17,276 nucleotides of DNA from an uncultured Desulfovibrio sp. (lineage in GTDB: Bacteria > Desulfobacterota > Desulfovibrionia > Desulfovibrionales > Desulfovibrionaceae): the NCBI GenBank assembly GCA_937926875.1, contig CALBAX010000047.1:1-17276 (forward strand), given 5' to 3'. Both the position numbers and the translations under genes were made by a program. The notes under the pieces are model-generated. The model was not told the origin of the DNA, searched no databases, and saw only the letters and a program-made list of their open reading frames with translations. This document shows, piece by piece, positions 5,599 through 11,963 of this stretch. How positions within the stretch are numbered: position 1 is the stretch's first letter; every line of letters starts with the position of its first letter.

Positions 5599-5671
5599 TG
5601 GCTGCTCGTCAGGCCCTGCGCACCACCGCCGGGCGACCGCGCCGCCCTTGGAAGTGGGCGGGCGGTTTCGC
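5599..5671 (-). ncRNA. Type II hammerhead ribozyme (copy 2), between HU and methyltransferase genes
   Basis: Read on the minus strand from 5671. GC-GAAA (GAAA at 5669-5666) leads into stem III: A-U plus four pairs, one bulged C at 5641, then six pairs (CCGCCC/GGGCGG) closing an eight-base loop. The triplet GUC ends at C17 = 5635, so cleavage is predicted between 5635 and 5634. Stem I is GCCC/GGGC, a G-A mismatch, and GCG/CGC around loop GUGGUG (5626-5621). Then come CUGACGA (5612-5606) and stem II strand GC(A). Loop I UGGU (5625-5622) can pair with GCCA (5602-5599), directly before the methyltransferase ATG. Stem II is only two pairs. The element begins two bases after the HU stop codon. Stems differ in sequence from copy 1 while the core is kept. 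Confidence 0.9.
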
Positions 5672-5672
5672 T

Positions 5673-5969
5673 TTATGACCTCATGGCCTCTTTCAAATCT
5701 TTGCAGGCGGTGAACACCAGCTTTCTCCCGGCGGGGATCTCCAGGATTTCGCCGTTTCGCGGGTTACGGACCTTGCGGGCCGCCACCGCCTTGCTTTTGA
5801 ACTTGCCCAGCCGGGGCAGCGTGATCTCGCCGCCGCCCAAAAGCTCCGCTGCGGTTACATCGACCAGGGCGTCCAGCACGGCTTCCACCATGACGGCGGT
5901 CACGCTCCTTTGGGGATCCATCGTGCGCACGGTCTGCGTCACGGCCTTGATAAGTTCCTGCTTTGTCAT
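5673..5969 (-). CDS. HU/IHF-family DNA-binding protein
   Basis: The 98-residue protein shows the family pattern throughout: MTKQELIKAV N-terminal helices, then EITLPRLGKFKSKAVAARKV (residues 48-67) leading to RNPRNGEILEIPAGRKLVFT (68-87), the DNA-bending arm and strand with the conserved RNP loop, and KDLKEAM at the end. It should bind and bend DNA non-specifically as a dimer. Mu transposition needs host HU and IHF, and several Mu-like phages carry their own HU-like gene in the early region. The start at 5969 has a strong site (CAGGAGGAAGT before ATG); the frame is open further upstream but overlaps another gene. Hammerhead copy 2 follows immediately after the stop. Confidence 0.93.
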   Translation of the reverse strand: MTKQELIKAVTQTVRTMDPQRSVTAVMVEAVLDALVDVTAAELLGGGEITLPRLGKFKSKAVAARKVRNPRNGEILEIPAGRKLVFTACKDLKEAMRS

Positions 5970-5983
5970 ACTTCCTCCTGTGG

Positions 5984-6226
5984 TTACGGAATGTTCCGGT
6001 ACACGATCTTCCGGCTGTATCCGGCCTTGATGAGCAACACCCGCGCCATGTCCCGGATGCAGCGGCTGGTCTGGTTCCGCTGGTCCTGACGGGCCGCAGC
6101 CCAGTCCTCGTTGAGCACCAGGTCCGGCATGTTTTCCGGCCTGTACCCCGGCTTGATCATCACCAGCCGGGCATACTTTTCCGCCAGGCGCTCCAGCTCG
6201 CATTTTTTGAACAAGTCTCGGCCCAT
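5984..6226 (-). CDS. Small phage protein of unknown function
   Basis: An 80-residue basic protein I do not recognise. It is mostly helical, with an internal near-repeat: RLVMIKPGYRPENM (residues about 21-34) and RVLLIKAGYSRKIVYRN (about 62-78) share a [VL]-[ML]-I-K-x-G-Y-x-[RK] pattern, suggesting a duplicated short unit. It sits ten bases after gam and 14 before the HU gene within the early operon. No function can be assigned. Confidence 0.7.
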   Translation of the reverse strand: MGRDLFKKCELERLAEKYARLVMIKPGYRPENMPDLVLNEDWAAARQDQRNQTSRCIRDMARVLLIKAGYSRKIVYRNIP

Positions 6227-6235
6227 AACTGCCTC

Positions 6236-6745
6236 CTAGACGTTTTCCGGCACCTTTTCTTTGTTGATCTCGATAAAGAACGTGTCCGCCTGCTGCCGTT
6301 TCAGTCCCACCAGCTCCAGCCGTTCGTCCGGCCAGCCCAGCGCGGCGTCCTTGTTGATTTCTTCCTTGGTGCGGATGCCGTCCGAAAGATTGTACTGATG
6401 CAGCCTCTCCAGCGTCATTTCCGCCGTCACGCCTCGCATCTGGACTATTTTCGTGCTGGCCCGGAACCCGATCACGCCGAATCCGAGGTCGAGGCTCTTG
6501 CTTTTGATGAACAGTGCCTGCCGGTTGAGCTTGCCGTACACCGTCACCGCGTCCGACAGTTCCTTGCGCCGCGCCTGCAATGGCCCGGCGAGCTGGCTGG
6601 CCTTGGCCTTCGCGGCGTCCACGCTTTCCCGCATTTCGTTTTCAATGGCGGAAATCTTGCGATCCAGGGCCGCCATCTCCGCCAGCGCTCCCTCGCACTG
6701 CGCCATGTCAAGAACCATGTACGGGTCGGGCTTGATACGCGCCAT
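6236..6745 (-). CDS. gam: Gam-like host-nuclease inhibitor / DNA-end-binding protein
   Basis: The 169-residue protein matches the Mu Gam layout: an N-terminal coiled-coil helix pair (residues about 15-70, EGALAEMAALDRKISAIENE... and PLQARRKELSDAVTVYGKLN), then a beta/alpha part with FIKSKSLDLGFGVIGFRAST (79-98) and the C-terminal block ...LKRQQADTFFIEI. Mu Gam is a Ku-like dimer that binds linear DNA ends and blocks RecBCD. Position after transposition genes A and B agrees with Mu. The ATG overlaps the preceding stop by one base (TAATG). Confidence 0.92.
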   Translation of the reverse strand: MARIKPDPYMVLDMAQCEGALAEMAALDRKISAIENEMRESVDAAKAKASQLAGPLQARRKELSDAVTVYGKLNRQALFIKSKSLDLGFGVIGFRASTKIVQMRGVTAEMTLERLHQYNLSDGIRTKEEINKDAALGWPDERLELVGLKRQQADTFFIEINKEKVPENV

Positions 6746-7026
6746 TACATCACCTCCCGGATAGCCCTTGCCGGGAACTCTCCCGACACCTTGATGCCCC
6801 GTGCGACCAGCCGCAGATTCATGGCGGGCACGGCGATTTCCGCTTCTTCCGTGGTCCAGTCCACACTCACCACATGCAGGTTGTTTTCCAGCGCCTCCGC
6901 CTGTTCAGCGGCGGCCCTCAGATTGTCGCAGCAGCCGCGCACCAGGGCGACCTGTTCCTCATCCTTTGCGTTTCCCTGTACTGTTCCAAGAACGGCCAGA
7001 ATGGACAAAAGGTTTTCTTTCAGCAT
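6745..7026 (-). CDS. Small early phage protein of unknown function
   Basis: A 93-residue protein in the early operon that I do not recognise. The N-terminal two thirds are helical and acidic (AEQAEALENN near residues 40-49), with adjacent cysteines C32/C33; the remainder (LHVVSVDWTTEEAEIAVPAM) looks beta-stranded. It begins three bases after the winged-helix gene and is coupled to gam by TAATG. Mu has several small early genes between B and gam, one of them kil, but there is no evidence that this is a counterpart. Confidence 0.68.
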   Translation of the reverse strand: MLKENLLSILAVLGTVQGNAKDEEQVALVRGCCDNLRAAAEQAEALENNLHVVSVDWTTEEAEIAVPAMNLRLVARGIKVSGEFPARAIREVM

Positions 7027-7029
7027 GGA

Positions 7030-7671
7030 TCATTCCTCCGTTTCTTCATTCTCGTTTTTCATGCGGTTCGTATCGAACCGTGCCAACAGTACCTTGCAGG
7101 CCTCCGTGATGCCCTGCGCCGTCCGTTTCGCGTAAGGATCCGCGCAGAGCAGGAGCCGAGCTATGGTGGCCGCCGCCGCGCGTTCCCGCGCAAAAGGGTC
7201 TGTTTTCCGCAACGGTGGATACGGCGTTTCCGGGCTCTTGTCCGCCTTTACCGTGGCCCGCCAGGTGACGGCATTCCGATCATCTCTGCCCGCCCGCGCT
7301 ATGAAGCCTTCCTCCGCCAGCCAGTTGCAGTAACGCAGCGCCTGCGTGTACGAAACACGCGTCATCATGGCGCATTCCGATATGCTCCAACCCGGCTTGG
7401 CCTTGCGGACAAAGCGCCACAGGGCTTCATAACTCTTTGCCTCGCGGGGACGATGCTTGAAGTCGTAAGTGAAACAGCCGGTGCGTGTCCGTTTGACTTC
7501 CCCGTGCCGCGTCATGTCGGAAATGCGGCTGCGCACAACGGCCTGTTCCGCGTCGTTTTCCAGCCCCAGCGCTTCGTACACAAGGCGGTAGCTGATTTCC
7601 TTTCCGCCTTCTCCCAGGGCTTGCAGCGCCGCGCGCACCGCGTCCTTGCTGACTTCCTTGCGGCTATCCAT
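7030..7671 (-). CDS. Early phage protein with two predicted winged-helix regions
   Basis: The 213-residue product looks like two consecutive winged-helix DNA-binding units. The first is residues about 8-70 (VRAALQALGEGGKEISYRLV ... RISDMTRHGEVKRTRTGCFT), the second about 80-135 (SYEALWRFVRKAKPGWSISE ... TQALRYCNWLAEEGFIARAG). A basic C-terminal helical tail follows. The gene lies ten bases after B and three before the next small gene. Function is not known. A role in replication, transposition or early transcription control is possible from the domains and place only. Confidence 0.75.
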   Translation of the reverse strand: MDSRKEVSKDAVRAALQALGEGGKEISYRLVYEALGLENDAEQAVVRSRISDMTRHGEVKRTRTGCFTYDFKHRPREAKSYEALWRFVRKAKPGWSISECAMMTRVSYTQALRYCNWLAEEGFIARAGRDDRNAVTWRATVKADKSPETPYPPLRKTDPFARERAAAATIARLLLCADPYAKRTAQGITEACKVLLARFDTNRMKNENEETEE

Positions 7672-7681
7672 GTCGCGCCTC

Positions 7682-8395
7682 TTACTTGCGCCGCCAGGAG
7701 CGCGCGGAAATAACGGTGTCCAGCATCGGCCCGTCCACCGTGAAGTTTTCCGCCGCCTTCGCCGCCTTTTCGAGAAGCAGCATCATGTTGCGGACAAGCC
7801 GGAAGTCGCCTTCCGCCCGTTCCGCTATGCGCCCGCAGAGTTCCGCCGGAATGTCCAGCGCCGCCGCTTTCATGGCGTACATAGCCACTTCCGCCGCGCT
7901 GATGGGGCCGAACTCCACTTCATGGGCTACGCGGCTCCATACGCGGCGACGTTCGGACAGAAGCCCGAAAATGCCTTCTTCGCCTATCAGGATGATGGGC
8001 GCGCCGGTCATTTCCAGAATGTCGCGCAGGTCTTCAATCCGCCCGATGGCCAGCCGGTCCGCCTCATCCACGAAAACGGGCTTGCGGTCTCGTTCCAGAA
8101 GTTCCACGATGGCCTGCTTGCAGCGATCTGCGCTCATGCGGGGCAAATCTCCGTTCTTGCCGCGTACCTCGAAAAGCACGCGCTGGAGGAACGCTGCCTG
8201 TGTCCAGCCTTCCCAGACCCGGACATATGCGCCGCCGCGCTGGTAATGGTACTGGTCAGCCGCCACGCTCTTGCCGCGCCCGGCCTGCCCGTGGGCAAGG
8301 ATGAATCCGCTGGTTCCCCGGCCCGCGTCCACTACGGCATCCACTGCCGTGTTGAACCGCGCCGTCGCGTCTGTGGGAATGATCACGTCTCGCAT
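7682..8395 (-). CDS. B: Transposition target-selection ATPase B (AAA+, MuB/TnsC type)
   Basis: The 237-residue protein has Walker A GQAGRGKS at residues 36-43 and Walker B PVFVDEAD at 106-113, followed by sensor-like segments (GAPIILIGEEG). Mu B binds DNA as an ATP-dependent filament, delivers target DNA to the transposase and confers target immunity. It is shorter than Mu B (312 residues) and seems to lack the N-terminal helix-turn-helix extension, as in many Mu-like relatives. It follows transposase gene A by nine bases, the standard A-B pairing. Confidence 0.93.
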   Translation of the reverse strand: MRDVIIPTDATARFNTAVDAVVDAGRGTSGFILAHGQAGRGKSVAADQYHYQRGGAYVRVWEGWTQAAFLQRVLFEVRGKNGDLPRMSADRCKQAIVELLERDRKPVFVDEADRLAIGRIEDLRDILEMTGAPIILIGEEGIFGLLSERRRVWSRVAHEVEFGPISAAEVAMYAMKAAALDIPAELCGRIAERAEGDFRLVRNMMLLLEKAAKAAENFTVDGPMLDTVISARSWRRK

Positions 8396-8404
8396 ATAGC
8401 CTCC

Positions 8405-10636
8405 CTATGCCGTTGCGATATGGCTTTGTCTGTGCAGCAGCTCCAGCTTGCCGTCATAGAGCGGCTTGAAATTGCGTTGGAACTGCGGGGTGTTCTCGAA
8501 ATATTCCATGAAAGCCGCGTCTTCCGGCACCAGTTCAGCTCCCCGCTCGTGAAGGGCCGTGAACAGGTAGTCGTAGCGGGCCGGTTCGTCCGGGAACCGC
8601 TTGAAAATGGAAGGCTCGTAGCCCGGAGCGTCCAGCTCCGCGCGGGCCTGCGCCCCGGCGCTCTTGGCGGCCTCGATGGCGGCTTTTTCCGTGGCGGAAA
8701 GGGGCCGGATCTTGGGTTCCGGTTGCGGCGCTGGCGGCAGGCTGCGCAGTTGCTCACCTATGGCCTGGCGCTGCCGCGCTTCCACTAGAAGATCCGAGGT
8801 GATGGTCTTCATGTCCGCCGAGGCCTCCCGCCATTGCCCGTTCCTGAGCTCGATGGCTTCCGCCAGGCTCCGTTGCTGCTCCGGCGTGCCCAGCACGCGC
8901 GCGGCGGGATGGATGCCGGAAGCGATGTGGTAGTGGTCACGGTCGCGGGCCTCGCAGATGAAGTCCCCGTTGGTGTCGTACACGAACACCGTGTGCAGCG
9001 AGAGTTGCCAGTCCCAGCGGACCAGCACCGGATGGCGGCGGCTGTGCAGCTCCGGTGCCCAGTACAGGCGGTTGTGGAGCCGGATCCCGTCCTTGCTGAT
9101 GGTACGGATCTCCTTTTGCAGCATCATCAGCGTCAGCTTGTTCAAGTCCACGCCCGGCCCCCGGCCTTCCAGGAACACCTCGCCCGGCGTACGTCCATGC
9201 AGATGCCGGACGCGGTTCGGGCGCTGCGCGTAGGCGCTGAACCAGAGGGAAAGGACGTAAAAGGTCTCTTCCAGGGTAAGCGGGCGACCGCCCATCTTCT
9301 CGTGCAGCTTTTGGTGGAGCTTTTCGTTGCGGTGCAGGCGCGCGGGCTTGTGGGCGATGTCCCAGCCCGTATAGGAAGGCGTGAACACTTCCAGGCTGTG
9401 CATGGTCCCGAAAAAGCGCTCAATCGGCTTGGATTGCCCGTGATACGCCCAGGCATGGATGGTTTCGATGGACAGATCTTCATACAGGCCGCTGGAGGCC
9501 ACTGCGCAGCCCGTGTCCCGGATCAGCCCCAGAAAACCCGCCTGGTTGAAGTCGTTGCAGCCCTTGAAGAACCGCGCCCGGAACGCCTTGCCGTTGTCGA
9601 TGTACACAACGCGCGGGAATTTCCCCAACGCGATGCAGGCCCGCCGGAAGGCGCTGGCGATACAGGCCACGTTCTCCGTCGCCATCACTTCCCAGCCTAA
9701 AGGGCAGGCACTCCGGCCGTCCAAAAACAGCAGCAGGGTCATGCGCGTGGGCTTGCCCGTGTCGGGATTGATGGTCTCGAAGTTGAGTGTATGCCCGTCC
9801 GCGATCACCACTTCCCCGACTTCCACCAGCTCCCAGTTGCGCCGGATGGCCAGGCAGCACTTGTCGTTCCACGCCTTCTTCCCTTCCCGGAAGAGCGTCC
9901 ACTGGTCGAAACTGGTCTGTTCGTAGCGCTTGACGTAGCGCCGCACCGTGTCTTCCGAAGGGATGGCCAGACCTTCCGCCTGGCAGCGGGCCGCTATGCG
10001 GTCCATGCACTGTGCGATCTGCGGCGCGTTGGGGTGCAGCACCTGCCCCTCGATGATGGAACGGTGCTTGGGTTCCAGCATGGTCCGGCCCCGATTTTTC
10101 AAGCCGCGTTCGTCCACCAGGGCCAGCACGCCCTTGTTCCGGTGCAGCAGCTTCCACTTTTCCAGGCTCTTCCAGCTGATGCGCGGTCCCAGCTCCAGAA
10201 GCAACTTGCTCCATGTCCCCGCCTGATAGGCCAGGACAAAGGCCTGCTTTTGCTGGACCGTAGCGCCGAACTTGGCCTGCCAGTCCATGTACAGGCCCAC
10301 AAGATCGGCCTTCGCCAGCGCCTTGTAGCGGCGCTTGTCGTCCATGATGCCCCGGACCACCGGGGCCGGGATGTTGCCAGGCTTGTTGGTGTACAACGTA
10401 GGAAGGTCCGCGTTGTGGGCTGCCTCTTCCTCTATGGACCGGCGCTCTTCCGCCGTCTGGATGGCGCGCTGCGTTGCCTCCGGCATGGAAGAAACAAGCC
10501 ATTCCTTCCCGCCGCCGCGACCCTTGCGCGGGCGGAACTGCCAGTTCTGGCTTTTTGCAATCCTGTTGATTGACTGAACCGGACGCCCCAAAAGTTTGGC
10601 AAGCTCCTGCGCAGTATATGCTTCTTTGAGCGCCAT
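8405..10636 (-). CDS. A: Mu-type DDE transposase A
   Basis: The 743-residue transposase carries out strand transfer for integration and replication. An N-terminal helix-turn-helix (residues 6-50, AYTAQELAKLLGRPVQSINR...NWQFRPRKGRGG) resembles the enhancer/end-binding domain. The catalytic RNase H-like core supplies D280 (VVIADGHT), D347 (VVYIDNGKA) and E406 (SKPIERFFG), spaced much like Mu A D269/D336/E392. A beta-barrel region follows (about 540-600, LHNRLYWAPELHSRRHPVLV). The tail, with a ...EKAAIEAAKSAGAQARAEL helix, is probably the B-interaction and tetramer-remodelling part. All catalytic residues are present, so it should be active. It starts nine bases after the Ner-like gene. Confidence 0.96.
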   Translation of the reverse strand: MALKEAYTAQELAKLLGRPVQSINRIAKSQNWQFRPRKGRGGGKEWLVSSMPEATQRAIQTAEERRSIEEEAAHNADLPTLYTNKPGNIPAPVVRGIMDDKRRYKALAKADLVGLYMDWQAKFGATVQQKQAFVLAYQAGTWSKLLLELGPRISWKSLEKWKLLHRNKGVLALVDERGLKNRGRTMLEPKHRSIIEGQVLHPNAPQIAQCMDRIAARCQAEGLAIPSEDTVRRYVKRYEQTSFDQWTLFREGKKAWNDKCCLAIRRNWELVEVGEVVIADGHTLNFETINPDTGKPTRMTLLLFLDGRSACPLGWEVMATENVACIASAFRRACIALGKFPRVVYIDNGKAFRARFFKGCNDFNQAGFLGLIRDTGCAVASSGLYEDLSIETIHAWAYHGQSKPIERFFGTMHSLEVFTPSYTGWDIAHKPARLHRNEKLHQKLHEKMGGRPLTLEETFYVLSLWFSAYAQRPNRVRHLHGRTPGEVFLEGRGPGVDLNKLTLMMLQKEIRTISKDGIRLHNRLYWAPELHSRRHPVLVRWDWQLSLHTVFVYDTNGDFICEARDRDHYHIASGIHPAARVLGTPEQQRSLAEAIELRNGQWREASADMKTITSDLLVEARQRQAIGEQLRSLPPAPQPEPKIRPLSATEKAAIEAAKSAGAQARAELDAPGYEPSIFKRFPDEPARYDYLFTALHERGAELVPEDAAFMEYFENTPQFQRNFKPLYDGKLELLHRQSHIATA

Positions 10637-10645
10637 AGCCGCCGC

Positions 10646-10888
10646 CTATGCCGCGTTTTCCCTGCGACGTGGGTCAAACAACAGCCGTTCGGGAATTCCG
10701 AAAGAGCGTAAGGCATCAAGAACGCGCGGGCTATGCCGAAAACCGTTCATGGTGCAGTAGACGGCTTGGGGGCTTACTCCCGCCGCTCTTGCTACGTCCG
10801 TAAAGTTCTTCCCCATGTTATCAAGGAGCCGCTGGACTTCTCGCTTTGAGTCCGCGCGTCCTCGCCCGTATGGTTGCAACTTGCTCAT
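10646..10888 (-). CDS. Ner-like early regulator (small HTH protein)
   Basis: The 80-residue protein has a helix-turn-helix at about residues 28-52 (KNFTDVARAAGVSPQAVYCT) and ends with ALRSFGIPERLLFDPRRREN, which resembles the end of Ner and related phage HTH proteins where a PE.LWP-type motif is found. Ner represses the early promoter in Mu after the first rounds of transcription. The gene is first in the early operon and divergent from the repressor, as in Mu. The start at 10888 is preceded by GGGGGA at close spacing; the frame is open to 10921 but those upstream starts are less well placed. Confidence 0.85.
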   Translation of the reverse strand: MSKLQPYGRGRADSKREVQRLLDNMGKNFTDVARAAGVSPQAVYCTMNGFRHSPRVLDALRSFGIPERLLFDPRRRENAA

Positions 10889-11128
10889 GGAATCCCCCAT
10901 TTGAGCTTGAAATATCGCCATTGCTAAAACGTGGGCGGCTCGCTATGCTTGGTTTTCAACGTGTTTTTGAAAGCGCCCGTAGGTCTATCAATCACCTAAA
11001 TGGCATATTTTGTCAATATGCACGGTGTTCAAGTTTGAAATTTTGGTATTTTTTTATTTATCAAATATTTCAAATAGATATATACTTATCGGGTGTTCAA
11101 CTTACTGTTCAACTTCGGAGCATGAAAC
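10889..11128. promoter_or_regulatory. Divergent early/repressor control region with operator repeats
   Basis: This 240-base AT-rich region separates the Ner-like gene (minus) from the repressor gene (plus). Four copies of one motif are visible: GTGTTCAAGTTT at 11025-11036, GTGTTCAACTTA at 11093-11104, CTGTTCAACTTC at 11105-11116, and the exact inverted form AAACTTGAACAC at 11125-11136, which covers the repressor start codon. The second and third contain an identical TGTTCAACTT separated by two bases. These are the best candidates for repressor or Ner operators. A minus-strand TTGACA (11016-11011) could serve an early promoter, but I see no convincing -10 at the right distance. Confidence 0.75.
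11058..11086 (+). promoter_or_regulatory. Candidate repressor promoter
   Basis: TTATCA at 11058-11063 and TATACT at 11081-11086 are separated by 17 bases, placing a start point near 11093, inside the second operator copy. Repressor bound there could limit its own synthesis. Both hexamers are imperfect matches and the region is AT-rich, so chance matches are possible. Confidence 0.45.
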
Positions 11129-11707
11129 TTGAACACTCCACAGACGCTCGGAGAGCGATTAGCTTTACTGCGTGGTGTTATCACCCAATCGGAATTTGCT
11201 GAAACTATCGGGATAAGCCAAAACTCCTTATGCCGGTATGAACGCAATCAACGAATGCCAAAGGCAAGCATCATTAACCAAGTTTGCAAGGTGACAGGGG
11301 CTTCATACGAATGGCTCATTTCTGGGCAAGGGGAAATGTATGCGCCTGAAACGCCGCACCGATTGCCGCTGCAACAAACTGCTCTACCTACTTCTGTTGC
11401 CAGCGAATGCCCGCGTTGCACGGAGCTTGAGTATGAATTGAAGCAAGAAAGAGAAGAACGCAGGGAATTTGCAGCAGAGACTCGCAGGCTATATCGAGAA
11501 AAAGAAGAATTGCACCGCGAGAAAGAACAACTCCTACGCGAGAAGGAAGATCTGTTGCGTGAGAATGGAATCCTTCGGGAAAAACTTGCCGGGCTTGAAG
11601 CCGAACGCGACAAGCGTCGATCAGAACACGAGGAAGGGGATTTTCCGAGCCTTTTTGACGAGAACCATACCACATCCAGTAGCCGCACGGCGATCATCAG
11701 AAAGTAG
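11129..11707 (+). CDS. XRE-family prophage repressor with long charged coiled coil
   Basis: The 192-residue protein has a clear XRE helix-turn-helix at residues 5-65 (TLGERLALLRGVITQSEFAE, TIGISQNSLCRYERNQRMPK, ASYEWLISGQGEMY), as in lambda-type repressors. A short linker leads to a strongly charged coiled coil (about 98-165) with tandem R-E-K-E-x-L units. There is no S24/LexA-like peptidase domain, so it is unlikely to be inactivated by RecA-driven self-cleavage. The start is TTG at 11129 with GGAG eight bases upstream; a nearer ATG at 11122 is out of frame. The start codon lies inside an operator copy. The gene is less GC-rich than its neighbours. Its opposite orientation to ner-A-B is that of the Mu repressor c. 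Confidence 0.9.
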   Translation: MNTPQTLGERLALLRGVITQSEFAETIGISQNSLCRYERNQRMPKASIINQVCKVTGASYEWLISGQGEMYAPETPHRLPLQQTALPTSVASECPRCTELEYELKQEREERREFAAETRRLYREKEELHREKEQLLREKEDLLRENGILREKLAGLEAERDKRRSEHEEGDFPSLFDENHTTSSSRTAIIRK

Positions 11708-11748
11708 CCGCTTCCCCGACTTCAAAACATGCAAAAAAATAGCCCCGG

Positions 11749-11768
11749 TTTTGTGTCAGTTTTGACAC
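11749..11768. repeat. 20-base repeat with palindromic core, copy near the phage end
   Basis: Exact copy of the 20 bases at 4843-4862, here in non-coding DNA 42 bases after the repressor stop. The six-base inverted repeat lies inside a longer hairpin, flanked by CCCGG and CCGGG arms. Confidence 0.75.
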
Positions 11769-11785
11769 ACACCGGGACTTCTCCG

Positions 11786-11801
11786 TTCTCTTTTATCGTG
11801 C
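11786..11801. repeat. Putative transposase-binding site, inner
   Basis: TTCTCTTTTATCGTGC matches the outer copy at 11935-11950 in 15 of 16 bases and in the same orientation. Mu ends carry several same- and opposite-orientation A-binding sites; a weaker third match (TTCTCGTTTTTAC) begins at 11828. Confidence 0.65.
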
Positions 11802-11934
11802 GAAAATGCCCCTGATCGGGGCCTTCGTTCTCGTTTTTACTTTTCCGGGCTTTTCGCGACGCCGGATCACCCTAAGCCCGCGCCTGGCCTACATATAGCC
11901 GACATCCGTCCTACTGAAACCGCCCCAACTCTCA

Positions 11935-11963
11935 TTCTCTGTTATCGTGCCCCCCTATATCCA
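11935..11963. repeat. Outer putative transposase-binding site and presumed prophage left end
   Basis: TTCTCTGTTATCGTGC (11935-11950) is the outer copy of the end repeat. A plus-strand CA at 11962-11963, equivalent to the TG that begins Mu-type ends when read into the phage, gives the most likely terminal dinucleotide. The junction position is an estimate because the partner end is not in the window. Confidence 0.55.

Larger units (their letters stand above)
1..11963 (-). mobile_element. Mu-like transposable prophage, left/early part (right end outside window)
   Basis: The order repressor, Ner-like, DDE transposase A, AAA+ protein B, Gam, HU, GemA, lysis genes, small terminase-like protein is that of Mu-type transposable phages, and all but the repressor lie on the minus strand. 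The outer limit is inferred. The outermost putative transposase-binding repeat ends at 11950, and transposable phage ends carry TG/CA; a CA on the plus strand occurs at 11962-11963. The exact junction could be some bases away, because the other end and the short target duplication are not in the window. Nothing here looks decayed: every early gene is open and tightly packed, so the visible part appears intact. Confidence 0.93.

Noticed and set aside
5970..6203. Longer HU-family protein starting at 6203
   Set aside because: The extension overlaps another gene and is Gly/Pro-rich. The ATG at 5969 has a strong ribosome binding site and gives the normal HU length.
11122..11124. ATG just upstream of the repressor as its start codon
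   Set aside because: It is in a different frame from the HTH-encoding sequence. TTG at 11129 gives the correct frame with GGAG eight bases upstream.
11694..11700. Minus-strand CTGATGA, a possible third hammerhead core near the repressor end
   Set aside because: No GAAA, cleavage triplet or stems are found at proper distance; it lies in coding sequence. A similar match at 9124-9130 in the transposase gene was rejected for the same reason.
11743..11776. Hairpin after the repressor as its intrinsic terminator
   Set aside because: It has an internal loop and no T-tract after the stem. The hairpin at 11808-11822 followed by T-rich sequence is a slightly better, still weak, candidate.
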